Under the pieces are notes generated by a model. The model did no database searches. It was given only the letters and a program-made list of their open reading frames with translations, and had not been told where the DNA came from. A stretch of DNA of 64,000 bases from Rhopalosiphum padi (lineage: Eukaryota > Arthropoda > Insecta > Hemiptera > Aphididae), in NCBI RefSeq assembly GCF_020882245.1, contig NC_083597.1, positions 38,294,652 to 38,358,651 of the forward strand. The letters are read 5' to 3'. The position numbers were made by a program, and so were the translations under genes. Below are positions 43,100 to 53,230 of the stretch, in pieces. How positions within the stretch are numbered: position 1 is the first letter of the stretch; the number at the start of each line of letters is the position of its first letter.

Positions 43100-44450
43100 G
43101 GGAAACGCTCGGTAAGGCCGATCTATTGTTTAAATCATGCCTGCGTATACATACCGCCTATATCCACCTGGCACCTATTACACCTATTTCGCGGTCGTGG
43201 TTAGAACCGTGATTATAATATTATACTGCAACACAATCATATCTCTTTTTTTATCGAAATTCAATAATAATAATAATAATAACGTATAATAACGGCTCTC
43301 GTAGTCCCGTTACGATTATATAACATAATAATACAACATTTGATGACCACGATATATAGCTCCGCGGGGATGCGAATAATCACGGTAATTCTGTCCCCGG
43401 AGACACGACGCACGGTAAGTACCTATATAATATAATATATATATATATATATACCTAGCTATAATATATGTGAAATAAATATAACGTCTTACGGCTAATA
43501 ATAAATATTACGAGTTGAGTCGGTTTCTCGCCCCAACTATACGCAGTTCACTCCGAACACACGATTGGTCGTCGGCTCACACACGTGTCCGAGCTAACAA
43601 CACGCGTTTCGTGTTATTATATTATATAGGACATTAGTATATATGCGCCTAATTGATGTGTCGTCTTCCGGATTGCGCGTACATCGTTATAAAAGCGTCC
43701 GAAAACCGTATAATATGCTCTTGTACTGCCGAGTCATATCTTATAACTGGCAAAAGGTTACAACACGCTCATTATAGCGGGTTACCTGTCGTCTAGCCGA
43801 TTACAATCGCAAAAATTATACCTGTACCGCCGCAGAGACGGATAAATTTATATAATAATAACAATAAAAATACGTCAAAAACCCGCGGTAAATCCGACGA
43901 GCGTGTAGCGCACGCGTAAAAACGGAAAATCGTAAACTTCGGAAGGCTATATAATAACGAACGTTAAAACTTATCATTTCAGTGAATTATTTTTTTCGTT
44001 TTGCGTTTTGGTATCGTTCACGCGTGGCAAATTAAGTGAATTTGTTCCGTATACGCGTTATTCGATTCCGTGTGGTCACCATACGAATAGACGATAAGTA
44101 TAAAAGTACCTGTATTGTGCTACAGTAATATAATAATAATATTATATTTTAGATATGTTCGGTACTGTGGGGAAGCGATTATGCCGCGTCGGATGACCGC
44201 TCAACGAGAAAGTCATTATATTATATTATTTTATTATTCTATCTTCGCGAGCACCGAAAACTTATAATTGGACTCTCGGCTAATTGGCGGCAGTACGCAT
44301 TTCTTCCCTCCGACCGCGGGTATCCCATTTAAAATACGTCGACGACGACGATGGGATATTATAAAGGTAAGGAAAGGTATAACGAACTACGGATAACTGC
44401 GCAATTCACGCCTCACGGTCAATAATAATAATGACGTGAGCAAAAAAACC
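43100..44450. promoter_or_regulatory. CpG-rich island without ORF, putative promoter
   Basis: CpG density is clearly raised compared with the flanks, resembling the island at the MADF-BESS 5' end. A TATAAAAG near 43,688 and a donor-like GTAAGG after ATGGGATATTATAAAG near 44,350-44,370 are visible, but no coding exon can be followed from them. It may be the 5' end of an unrecognised transcript. Confidence 0.25.
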
Positions 44451-45728
44451 ACGTAGTCACAAGCGGAAATAAGCTACAAATCCCCACTCCCCCTTCAAAT
44501 ATAGCACTCTCAAATCGTTAGAGTATTTTCATTTTTCTACCTATGTTTATTATTTTTTTTTTTGTATGAAAAAATATCTTACAAATTTATTTTGATGTAT
44601 CTACCAATTCAAACTACAATTAATAATACAAATAAGTAAAGACAATAAAGTTTTCACGTTATTAGAAAGATAAGAAAAATAATACCTACCTACCATCGAT
44701 AGATAGACACGAGTAGATAGATTTTTTTAGATTTTGAACCAAAAACGTATTGTGTTATATACAATGATATACGTTTTTTCAATTAGAAAAAATGCATCGT
44801 AACTTCGAGAGAGATTTTCCTAAACAAATTTAATCTAAATTATTGCATTTTGAGTGGTCAAATTTCCCAGTACTCTGTAAAGTAATCGGAGAAATCAAAT
44901 AAATTTAAATTAATTGTTTAATAACCGCGTATTATCCACTTTTTTTGAAATATATAAATTTTCTATCTCCTATAGTCTATGCGGGAGTATAAGTACTAAT
45001 AAAACACATTGTTAGGCACCTAGACCATGTATGTTATCTATATTATTTTTATCAATTATCATTTAGTATTGGACATTTGCAGTCCATCAACAGTGTTCGG
45101 ACATCTCACCATGGATACCTACACAAGTCCGTTTGACAACGAACATATCATATTATTCAAATGTCATTACTAATAATGCGTGCGTACATTGCAGCGTGTT
45201 GTATAAAAGTGAAAAGTACGGGGTCGCGATGAAGGCGAAGCTTGCAGGCGACGAACTATATTATACGAGTAGTGTACGACGCAAATCCTGCGCACGATTC
45301 CCACATAATATAATATCGCGTGCGTATACCAATATTACATAGTATATCCTCGACACTAGTATATATATATATACAATATATATGCATTATAACATGTTAT
45401 ATATATATGAATATATACAACACTATATCGCATGTGTATTATATATATATATATGATGCGTACTGTATATATTACAGGCTGCGTGTAAAACGTAATATTA
45501 TATATATGTATATATATAGCTACTATGTGTACATATGGTTGTACACACACTCGATGGAGAGCGCGCGGGCGGTTCATGCGCTGTGACCTTCGACGGGCGC
45601 TCGTGACAGGATCAATAAACGACGCGCGCGAAGCTGCCGGACTTCCTTGGCGCTCTCCGTATACCCTCGTCACCCGCCGCCCACCAAGTTCGACGACTCT
45701 GTACATAAAAATATATGCACAGCTAACT

Positions 45729-45730
<2 letters not shown>

Positions 45731-45766
<36 letters not shown>
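45731..45766. repeat. (GT)n microsatellite
   Basis: About 36 bp of GT repeat next to a CpG-rich block (about 45,540-45,700). Confidence 0.95.
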
Positions 45767-45769
<3 letters not shown>

Positions 45770-46636
45770 CGTGTGCGAAAGACAGAGACAAAGACTTTGT
45801 CGGATAGACAGAGTGGTAAATGTTATATTAAGCTGACACGGTGTATAATGGGAGACTAAATGAGAAAAGGAAGGGGAGCACAGTACCGCTATTTTTGACC
45901 GCGTTTAAAAAGCGTTCTCTCCAATATTTTCTTCAAAAACTTTAAAGTACCACATACCCTAATAGAGCGGTCAAACACCGAATTTGAATCAAAATAATTT
46001 CCTCTATTGAATATAATTATTTTTTTTTTCAATATGTATTGCCATTTTAGTTTTATTTTATATTTTCAATTATTAATTATTTAGATTCTGTAATCTGAAG
46101 TAGTGGGTGCTAGAAGAATTTGATTGATAAAATTTTTAACGAAAATAAGAATTTCACGTGCGATTTTCTACCGTGGATTGTGATAACGTAAAATAAAGAT
46201 TTAAATTTTTAAGTAATGATAATATTATCTAAGTATATAAATCACAGTAAATATTACTACCCTAAAATACACCACAATATAAATAGAGTTCTCAATTCGG
46301 TATACTAAAGAAACCATGAAAATATGTGCATGCACTTATGCGCACTTGAAATCAAAAATAGCAGTGAATGCGGATTGAAAAGTAGTTTTGAAAGATAGTG
46401 AAATGTACTCGCAAAATATTGAAATCAATGAATATATTGATTTAGAACTTACATTTAGAATATGGAAATTAAAAATTCCTAGAACTCTTCAAATAATTGG
46501 GAAAAACGGTTTTCAAAAAAATTTTATAAATTGTTTTGTTATCATTATTCGAAGATACTTGACATCTTCAACGAAAAAATGTTTATACTAGCATTTCCTA
46601 TACTCTGTTCAAGCTAAAAAAACATATTCAGTGGCT

Positions 46637-46990
46637 GATTAATACGCATGGGCGTGACTTAACTGCATGGTAGACATAAATCCTTGCGTCAGTGGAGAGA
46701 ATAAAAACAAACGGATGTTGCTTGACCTCAGAGTGAAGAAAACTGGTCGTCGCAAATTGTTACTAAAATTATTGTACTGAATAATATATACTTTGTATGA
46801 TGTAAGCACATGGAACTCCTAAAAAATTGAATAGTAAATTCCCATAAAAACATTTTGCTACTGTATTACACTTAAGATAATTCCTCTAGAACAATTTCAC
46901 TATCTTAAAAAAGTTAGAACCATTAATTAGCATTACCCAAATTACACCATTTGGAAGTAGTTCTTGTTACCCTTCAAAAAAGTTTGTGTT
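46637..46990. other. Left-arm-only segment (arm length polymorphism)
   Basis: About 353 bp lies between sequences that are adjacent in the right arm. On the left the shared CATATTC is followed by AGTGGCTGATT and so on. On the right the equivalent sequence runs almost directly into the shared TTTTAATTGCA. No terminal inverted repeat or ORF is visible in it, so a deletion in the right arm is as likely as an insertion here. Edges are approximate. Confidence 0.75.
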
Positions 46991-47461
46991 TTTAATTGCA
47001 TTTATATTTATATTTCTTTATTCACATTTATTATTCAAAAAAATTCATAATAAATTACCATAATTATAGTGGAATTAAAATAATATTTATTATTGTAATA
47101 ATTTGAAAATGTTTTTGTATAACGAAAGTGGTTAGTATTTTTTGTTGTGCGACTATTTGATTATAATTATTTATTGACGTTTAAATAAAAGTGTATGCAT
47201 TTTATATAATGTGAACTAATGAACATAAATGCAATTTAAATTAGGAATTAACATAAATCTAATACTGATCGAATGGTTTTAGGGGAGGTAGGTATATACA
47301 TTTTTTGTATGGTTAAACTTTTCTCATGTACCTATTTTGCCTATACAACACCCCGTGCAACTATTTTAGGTATATTATAATTATAATAGTAATAATAACG
47401 ATCGAAGTATTATTATTTTTGTTTATTGCCACTTATTTGACGACAACAACGATGGGCGAAT

Positions 47462-48209
47462 GTAAGTTCCTACACGAGACCAAGCAGGTAAACAATAAGA
47501 TTTATATGTTAGTTCCTACACGATAAAATAAGGTACATATGTAAGTTCCTACACAGTAAAAAACAGGTACATGTGTAAGTTCCTACACAGTAAAAAACAG
47601 GTTCAAGTGTAAGTTCCTACACGGTAAAAAAAGGTACACGTGTAAGTTTCTACACTAAGTATATTATAAGTTATCAATCTAATATTAGTTATATCATATT
47701 ATAATACTGTCATTCATTTTAACCCATTATTCTATATAATATATAATTCTTTATAATATTTAATAATTTTAATTATATAATAATAATTCGTCATTTATTG
47801 TAAAAAAAAAAGTAATATAAATAATGCATTCTATATAATATTTATTATTACTTATATTTTTTTTTACAATTATTATTATTTTTAAAATTATTAAATTAAA
47901 TAAGATAAATTATTTTTTAGCTTATAAATTATATATTATATAGAATAAAGAATTAAAACGTATGACAGTATAAAAATATGATATAACTATTATTAGATTG
48001 ATAACTTATAATATTCCTAGTGTAGGAACTTACACGTGTACTATTTTTACCGTTTAGGAACTTACACTTGTACCTGTTTTTTACTGTGTAGGAACTTACA
48101 CATGTACCTGTTTTTTACTGTGTAGGAACTTACATATGTACCTTATTTTATCGTGTAGGAACTAACATATGTATCTTGTTTACATGCTAGGTCTCGTGTA
48201 GGAACTTAC
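47462..48209. mobile_element. Foldback-type element, left palindrome copy
   Basis: A 748 bp sequence that is itself an inverted repeat. Both ends begin GTAAGTTCCTACACGAGACC, followed by about six roughly 34-bp units carrying GTAAGTTCCTACAC separated by GTAAAAAACAGGTACA-like spacers. The second half mirrors the first around an AT-rich centre near 47,835. There is no ORF with transposase character (47326-47526 is incidental). Subterminal repeat clusters around an AT-rich core are typical of foldback elements or MITEs. It begins about 45 bp beyond the stop codon of the adjacent gene and may contribute its 3' UTR. Confidence 0.8.
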
Positions 48210-48254
48210 GATTCCCCAAACCAATAGCCACATAATAAAACATAATAGAAGTAT

Positions 48255-49673
48255 TTATCTTCTCAAAAAGTCCGATTCGAAATACTGCGAAGAGCCGTCC
48301 TTGTACGTTGGTGCTTTCGCCCGACACGGATCCACCCGACCCACGTTTATGATGAACAAATCCGCGTCGTCTACAAGTTCACGGTCTTCAGACAATTTTT
48401 TTCGAGGCTGCTCGTCCCCAGGACGGGTGCCCTTGATCAGGTGGTCGACGAATGTGTTTTCCGGTTCGCTTTTTCTAAACGGACAATTAGCGACTGGACA
48501 ATTCAGGTCGAACATGCACGGTTTTCTGCGAATAGTTTTTTTTGATCTCGACTGACTCCTACGCAACGGCTTTTTCATTGTCTCCATCTCTTTGTACAAA
48601 GCTTTTAGCTTTTCCATCATCGTCAAAATGCAGTTAGCCTGTCTCATTTCTTTGTCCCAATGCAGTTCTACATACGAAAATGTAATATATTATCTATTTA
48701 GATACAGTAGTTGATATACAAGGAGGGGACGGTGACAGTGATTTGTCCCCAAGTACAACATTTTACAATATTTCGAGGGTATTACGTCTCAATAACTTGT
48801 AGGTAAAAAAAAAATTAATAATAATAACACATCTCATATGATAAAATATTTTGAAAATAAAAGTATTCGTTTTTAACTTATATATAATGATGGGTCATGA
48901 TTACCTTCCTTAGACTTTGGTCGGTTCTTTCTACAAGAAGCTTTGTGTTTGCATAATTTCTTCGGGGGCAACGGTTTTCTTTCGGGATAATTTACCGTCG
49001 ACGGTTGCATGGGAACGGCTTTGTACTGATAATTGTTGCTGTCCGGAGCACGACTGAATTGAGTCACCACTAAATCCCCTTGCGAACTCAACCGGACGAA
49101 GAATTCTATGGTGCCCACAGGATTCGGACGACCCTTTTCGTACAACGGCAAGACCTGGTCGCACAAGGCACAACACACCACGGTTTTCATTTATGTACAA
49201 TAATAACACAAGTATAAAAACATGTATAATAGGATCATTTCACTAGTTTTTTAAAATGTATTTTTTGTTACCCGTTTCAGTTTCCGTGACCTGTCAACCT
49301 GATTGGGGTTCAGTATAACATCAGTGAACGTCCGGTCAAACTCGAGATGCGTCTGTGCGACGTATCGCATTTGTTGTTCGCCGTCTACACGCCTATTCAC
49401 GCTGATTTTCGCGCAAAAGTCACGGGCCGCCCGGCGAAGATCCGCGTTGTTGATCGGGAACAAGCATGACTTGCCGTTGGTCATCAATATCTCGCCACCG
49501 CCAACGTTACCATCAGCGCAAAAGCCACCCTCGCATACCACCAATTCAACCAGCCCTGGGAACCGGAAACACACGCACACCGGACACGTATTGTACATCT
49601 GGATTTGGTCCGTCAACGTCACGCGGTACACGATCAGCTCCAACATAAATATACTATTTCCGGTATCCGGCAT
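48255..49673 (-). CDS. Unrecognised three-exon gene, left palindrome copy, 354 aa
   Basis: Exons in transcript order: 49673-49272, 49154-48905 and 48667-48255. These are phase-consistent (1065 nt with stop), with donors GTAACA and GTAATC. The second exon must begin after CAG at VLPLYEKGRPNPVG, because a stop precedes the MKTVV frame. The N-terminal third (MLELIVYRVTLTD, CPVCVCFRFPGLVELVV, GKSCLFPI) reads as a beta-rich, possibly C2-like domain. The middle GTIEFFVRLSSQGDLVV looks like a second strand pair. The end has a Cys-rich segment (CMFDLNCPVANCPF) and a basic linker. I do not know the gene. The N-terminal pattern recalls insect DUF families of sperm or ciliary type, but that is a weak impression. 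It is a mirror image of the 50285-51703 copy with no amino-acid difference seen. Confidence 0.75.
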
Positions 49674-50284
49674 GTTGTGATCGTTATGTAATGAAATTTG
49701 GTTGAGTTCTGCGGTCTCAATTCGCGTTACTAAATTTTGTTGAAATAAAATTTTTCAATTAACTATAAATTGTGTTTGTTTCAATAATCAAGATTTACGT
49801 CTTGGCAACCCACTCACTGTTTTACTCGTTGTTGACTTGACGACCTAAAATAAAGACTACACGGAGTCAAATTATTATTATATGCATTATTCTACATGAT
49901 TATTTTAAACAATTATTTTTATTTATATTAACAAAAAATTATTTTAATAATAACAAATAGTCTGGTATTTTTAATAGTTGGCATGAATGGGTATTGGAAA
50001 TTCCCTATAGGTTATTTAATATTATTTAGTTTATGTTATTTTAGTTAATAAGTTTAAAACAAAAATAACAAAATATAGTGCAATATTTTGACTCCGTGTA
50101 GTCTTTATTTTAGGTCGTCAAGTCAACAACGAGTAAAACAGTGAGTGGGTTGCCAAGACGTAAATCTTGATTATTGAAACAAACACAATTTATAGTTAAT
50201 TGAAAAATTTTATTTCAACAAAATTTAGTAACGCGAATTGAGACCGCAGAACTCAACCAAATTTCATTACATAACGATCACAAC
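49674..50284. promoter_or_regulatory. Shared central region between divergent gene copies, putative bidirectional promoter
   Basis: 611 bp separates the two start codons. The outer approximately 200 bp on each side are inverted copies of each other, and the central 49,872-50,086 is unique AT-rich sequence. Because the two genes start back to back, each promoter must lie in an arm or in the shared spacer. No clear TATA or initiator motif can be assigned. Confidence 0.5.
49872..50086. other. Palindrome spacer (loop)
   Basis: About 215 bp with no inverted counterpart, bounded by the arm ends ACGGAGTCAAA and TTTGACTCCGT. It is AT-rich with no ORF. A unique spacer is evidence against a simple fold-back sequencing chimera, which would normally have almost no spacer. 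Confidence 0.85.
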
Positions 50285-51703
50285 ATGCCGGATACCGGAA
50301 ATAGTATATTTATGTTGGAGCTGATCGTGTACCGCGTGACGTTGACGGACCAAATCCAGATGTACAATACGTGTCCGGTGTGCGTGTGTTTCCGGTTCCC
50401 AGGGCTGGTTGAATTGGTGGTATGCGAGGGTGGCTTTTGCGCTGATGGTAACGTTGGCGGTGGCGAGATATTGATGACCAACGGCAAGTCATGCTTGTTC
50501 CCGATCAACAACGCGGATCTTCGCCGGGCGGCCCGTGACTTTTGCGCGAAAATCAGCGTGAATAGGCGTGTAGACGGCGAACAACAAATGCGATACGTCG
50601 CACAGACGCATCTCGAGTTTGACCGGACGTTCACTGATGTTATACTGAACCCCAATCAGGTTGACAGGTCACGGAAACTGAAACGGGTAACAAAAAATAC
50701 ATTTTAAAAAACTAGTGAAATGATCCTATTATACATGTTTTTATACTTGTGTTATTATTGTACATAAATGAAAACCGTGGTGTGTTGTGCCTTGTGCGAC
50801 CAGGTCTTGCCGTTGTACGAAAAGGGTCGTCCGAATCCTGTGGGCACCATAGAATTCTTCGTCCGGTTGAGTTCGCAAGGGGATTTAGTGGTGACTCAAT
50901 TCAGTCGTGCTCCGGACAGCAACAATTATCAGTACAAAGCCGTTCCCATGCAACCGTCGACGGTAAATTATCCCGAAAGAAAACCGTTGCCCCCGAAGAA
51001 ATTATGCAAACACAAAGCTTCTTGTAGAAAGAACCGACCAAAGTCTAAGGAAGGTAATCATGACCCATCATTATATATAAGTTAAAAACGAATACTTTTA
51101 TTTTCAAAATATTTTATCATATGAGATGTGTTATTATTATTAATTTTTTTTTTACCTACAAGTTATTGAGACGTAATACCCTCGAAATATTGTAAAATGT
51201 TGTACTTGGGGACAAATCACTGTCACCGTCCCCTCCTTGTATATCAACTACTGTATCTAAATAGATAATATATTACATTTTCGTATGTAGAACTGCATTG
51301 GGACAAAGAAATGAGACAGGCTAACTGCATTTTGACGATGATGGAAAAGCTAAAAGCTTTGTACAAAGAGATGGAGACAATGAAAAAGCCGTTGCGTAGG
51401 AGTCAGTCGAGATCAAAAAAAACTATTCGCAGAAAACCGTGCATGTTCGACCTGAATTGTCCAGTCGCTAATTGTCCGTTTAGAAAAAGCGAACCGGAAA
51501 ACACATTCGTCGACCACCTGATCAAGGGCACCCGTCCTGGGGACGAGCAGCCTCGAAAAAAATTGTCTGAAGACCGTGAACTTGTAGACGACGCGGATTT
51601 GTTCATCATAAACGTGGGTCGGGTGGATCCGTGTCGGGCGAAAGCACCAACGTACAAGGACGGCTCTTCGCAGTATTTCGAATCGGACTTTTTGAGAAGA
51701 TAA
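50285..51703 (+). CDS. Unrecognised three-exon gene, right palindrome copy, 354 aa
   Basis: Exons: 50285-50686, 50804-51053 and 51291-51703, with the same phases and splice sites as the mirrored copy. Residues 1-134 come from exon 1, 135 to about 217 from exon 2, and the rest from exon 3, which starts ELHWDKEMRQANC and ends in a charged tail (DDADLFIINVG, YFESDFLRR). The helical, lysine-rich stretch MMEKLKALYKEMETMKK precedes the Cys-rich CMFDLNCPVANCPF. No signal peptide or membrane segment is seen, so a cytosolic or nuclear product is likely. Upstream of ATG 50285 lies the shared centre, and downstream the foldback element starts at 51,749. An alternative reading would make MKTVVCCALC (50768) the start of a separate short gene. 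I prefer the spliced form because the phases close. Confidence 0.75.
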
Positions 51704-51748
51704 ATACTTCTATTATGTTTTATTATGTGGCTATTGGTTTGGGGAATC

Positions 51749-52496
51749 GTAAGTTCCTACACGAGACCTAGCATGTAAACAAGATACATATGTTAGTTCC
51801 TACACGATAAAATAAGGTACATATGTAAGTTCCTACACAGTAAAAAACAGGTACATGTGTAAGTTCCTACACAGTAAAAAACAGGTACAAGTGTAAGTTC
51901 CTAAACGGTAAAAATAGTACACGTGTAAGTTCCTACACTAGGAATATTATAAGTTATCAATCTAATAATAGTTATATCATATTTTTATACTGTCATACGT
52001 TTTAATTCTTTATTCTATATAATATATAATTTATAAGCTAAAAAATAATTTATCTTATTTAATTTAATAATTTCAAAAATAATAATAATTGTAAAAAAAA
52101 ATATAAGTAATAATAAATATTATATAGAATGCATTATTTATATTACTTTTTTTTTTACAATAAATGACGAATTATTATTATATAATTAAAATTATTAAAT
52201 ATTATAAAGAATTATATATTATATAGAATAATGGGTTAAAATGAATGACAGTATTATAATATGATATAACTAATATTAGATTGATAACTTATAATATACT
52301 TAGTGTAGAAACTTACACGTGTACCTTTTTTTACCGTGTAGGAACTTACACTTGAACCTGTTTTTTACTGTGTAGGAACTTACACATGTACCTGTTTTTT
52401 ACTGTGTAGGAACTTACATATGTACCTTATTTTATCGTGTAGGAACTAACATATAAATCTTATTGTTTACCTGCTTGGTCTCGTGTAGGAACTTAC
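51749..52496. mobile_element. Foldback-type element, right palindrome copy
   Basis: Mirror copy of 47462-48209, with the same terminal GTAAGTTCCTACACGAGACC and clustered 34-bp subterminal units. Because each element is itself an inverted repeat, the locus is a palindrome containing two smaller palindromes. This element was present before the large duplication, or was copied with it. Confidence 0.8.
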
Positions 52497-53230
52497 ATTC
52501 GCCCATCGTTGTTGTCGTCAAATAAGTGGCAATAAACAAAAATAATAATACTTCGATCGTTATTATTACTATTATAATTATAATATACCTAAAATAGTTG
52601 CACGGGGTGTTGTATAGGCAAAATAGGTACATGAGAAAAGTTTAACCATACAAAAAATGTATATACCTACCTCCCCTAAAACCATTCGATCAGTATTAGA
52701 TTTATGTTAATTCCTAATTTAAATTGCATTTATGTTCATTAGTTCACATTATATAAAATGTATACACTTTTATTTAAACGTCAATAAATAATTATAATCA
52801 AATAGTCGCACAACAAAAAATACTAACCACTTTCGTTATACAAAAACATTTTCAAATTATTACAATAATAAATATTATTTTAATTCCACTAGAATTATGG
52901 TAATTTATTATGAATTTTTTTGAATAATAAATGTGAATAAAGAAATATAAATATAAATGCAATTAAAATATACCGAATATGATTTTTTAGCTTGAACAGA
53001 GTATAGAAAATGGTAGTACAAACATTTTTTCGTTGAATATGTCAAGTATTTTCGGATAATGATAACAAAACAATTTATAAAAAATTATTTGAAAACCGTT
53101 TTTCCCAATTATTTGAAGAGTACTAGGAATTTTTAATTTCCATATTCTAAATGTAATTTCTAAATCAATATATTCATTGATTTCAATATTTTGCGAGTAC
53201 ATTTCACTATCTTTCAAAACTGCTTTTCAA

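Larger units (their letters stand above)
38841..46374. other. Intergenic region between SLC19 and the palindrome
   Basis: 7.5 kb without a supported gene. It contains GT microsatellites, a MITE at 41,826-42,727, a poly-T run near 42,427-42,445 and two CpG-rich zones (about 43,100-44,450 and 45,130-45,840). TATAAAAG motifs occur near 43,688 and 45,201 in those zones. Several frames of 60-116 codons around 45,133-45,859 overlap on both strands and are rich in microsatellite translations (VCVCVC, YIYIYI), so I treat them as composition artefacts. Confidence 0.5.
46375..49871. repeat. Left arm of a giant palindrome
   Basis: Position x in this arm is the complement of position 99,958 minus x in the right arm. 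This holds exactly from about 47,326 to 49,871, including introns and homopolymer lengths that I compared by eye. Outside that, the arm continues to about 46,375 with scattered mismatches and a left-only segment of about 353 bp near 46,637-46,990. It carries the minus-strand gene copy and one foldback element. Confidence 0.95.
50087..53230. repeat. Right arm of a giant palindrome
   Basis: The inverse copy of the left arm, shorter by the approximately 353 bp segment missing near 52,968. The outermost part (about 52,640-53,230) has visible single-base differences from the left arm, changing the small frame at 52987-53217 relative to 46388-46591. The inner 2.5 kb shows none that I could find. 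Confidence 0.95.

Noticed and set aside
45320..45859. Frames of 70-116 codons rich in YIYI and VCVC
   Set aside because: Translations of AT and GT microsatellites.
47326..47526. 66-codon frame at the edge of the foldback element (mirrored at 52432-52632)
   Set aside because: Runs into the repeat units and is hydrophobic low complexity; no homology or splice context.
47462..47660. CRISPR-like pattern of about 34-bp spaced repeats
   Set aside because: The spacers are also repeated, the units are mirrored in the second half of the element, and the genome is an insect with spliced genes. It is a foldback element.
50749..51027. Frame of 92 codons overlapping exon 2 of the palindrome gene (mirrored at 48931-49209)
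   Set aside because: Out of frame with the splice-compatible reading; it carries no motif and continues into no neighbouring exon.
46375..53230. Palindrome as a simple sequencing or assembly fold-back artefact
   Set aside because: Not fully excluded, but the 215-bp unique spacer, outer-arm substitutions and 353-bp arm difference make it less likely. Kept as a finding with a read-level test.
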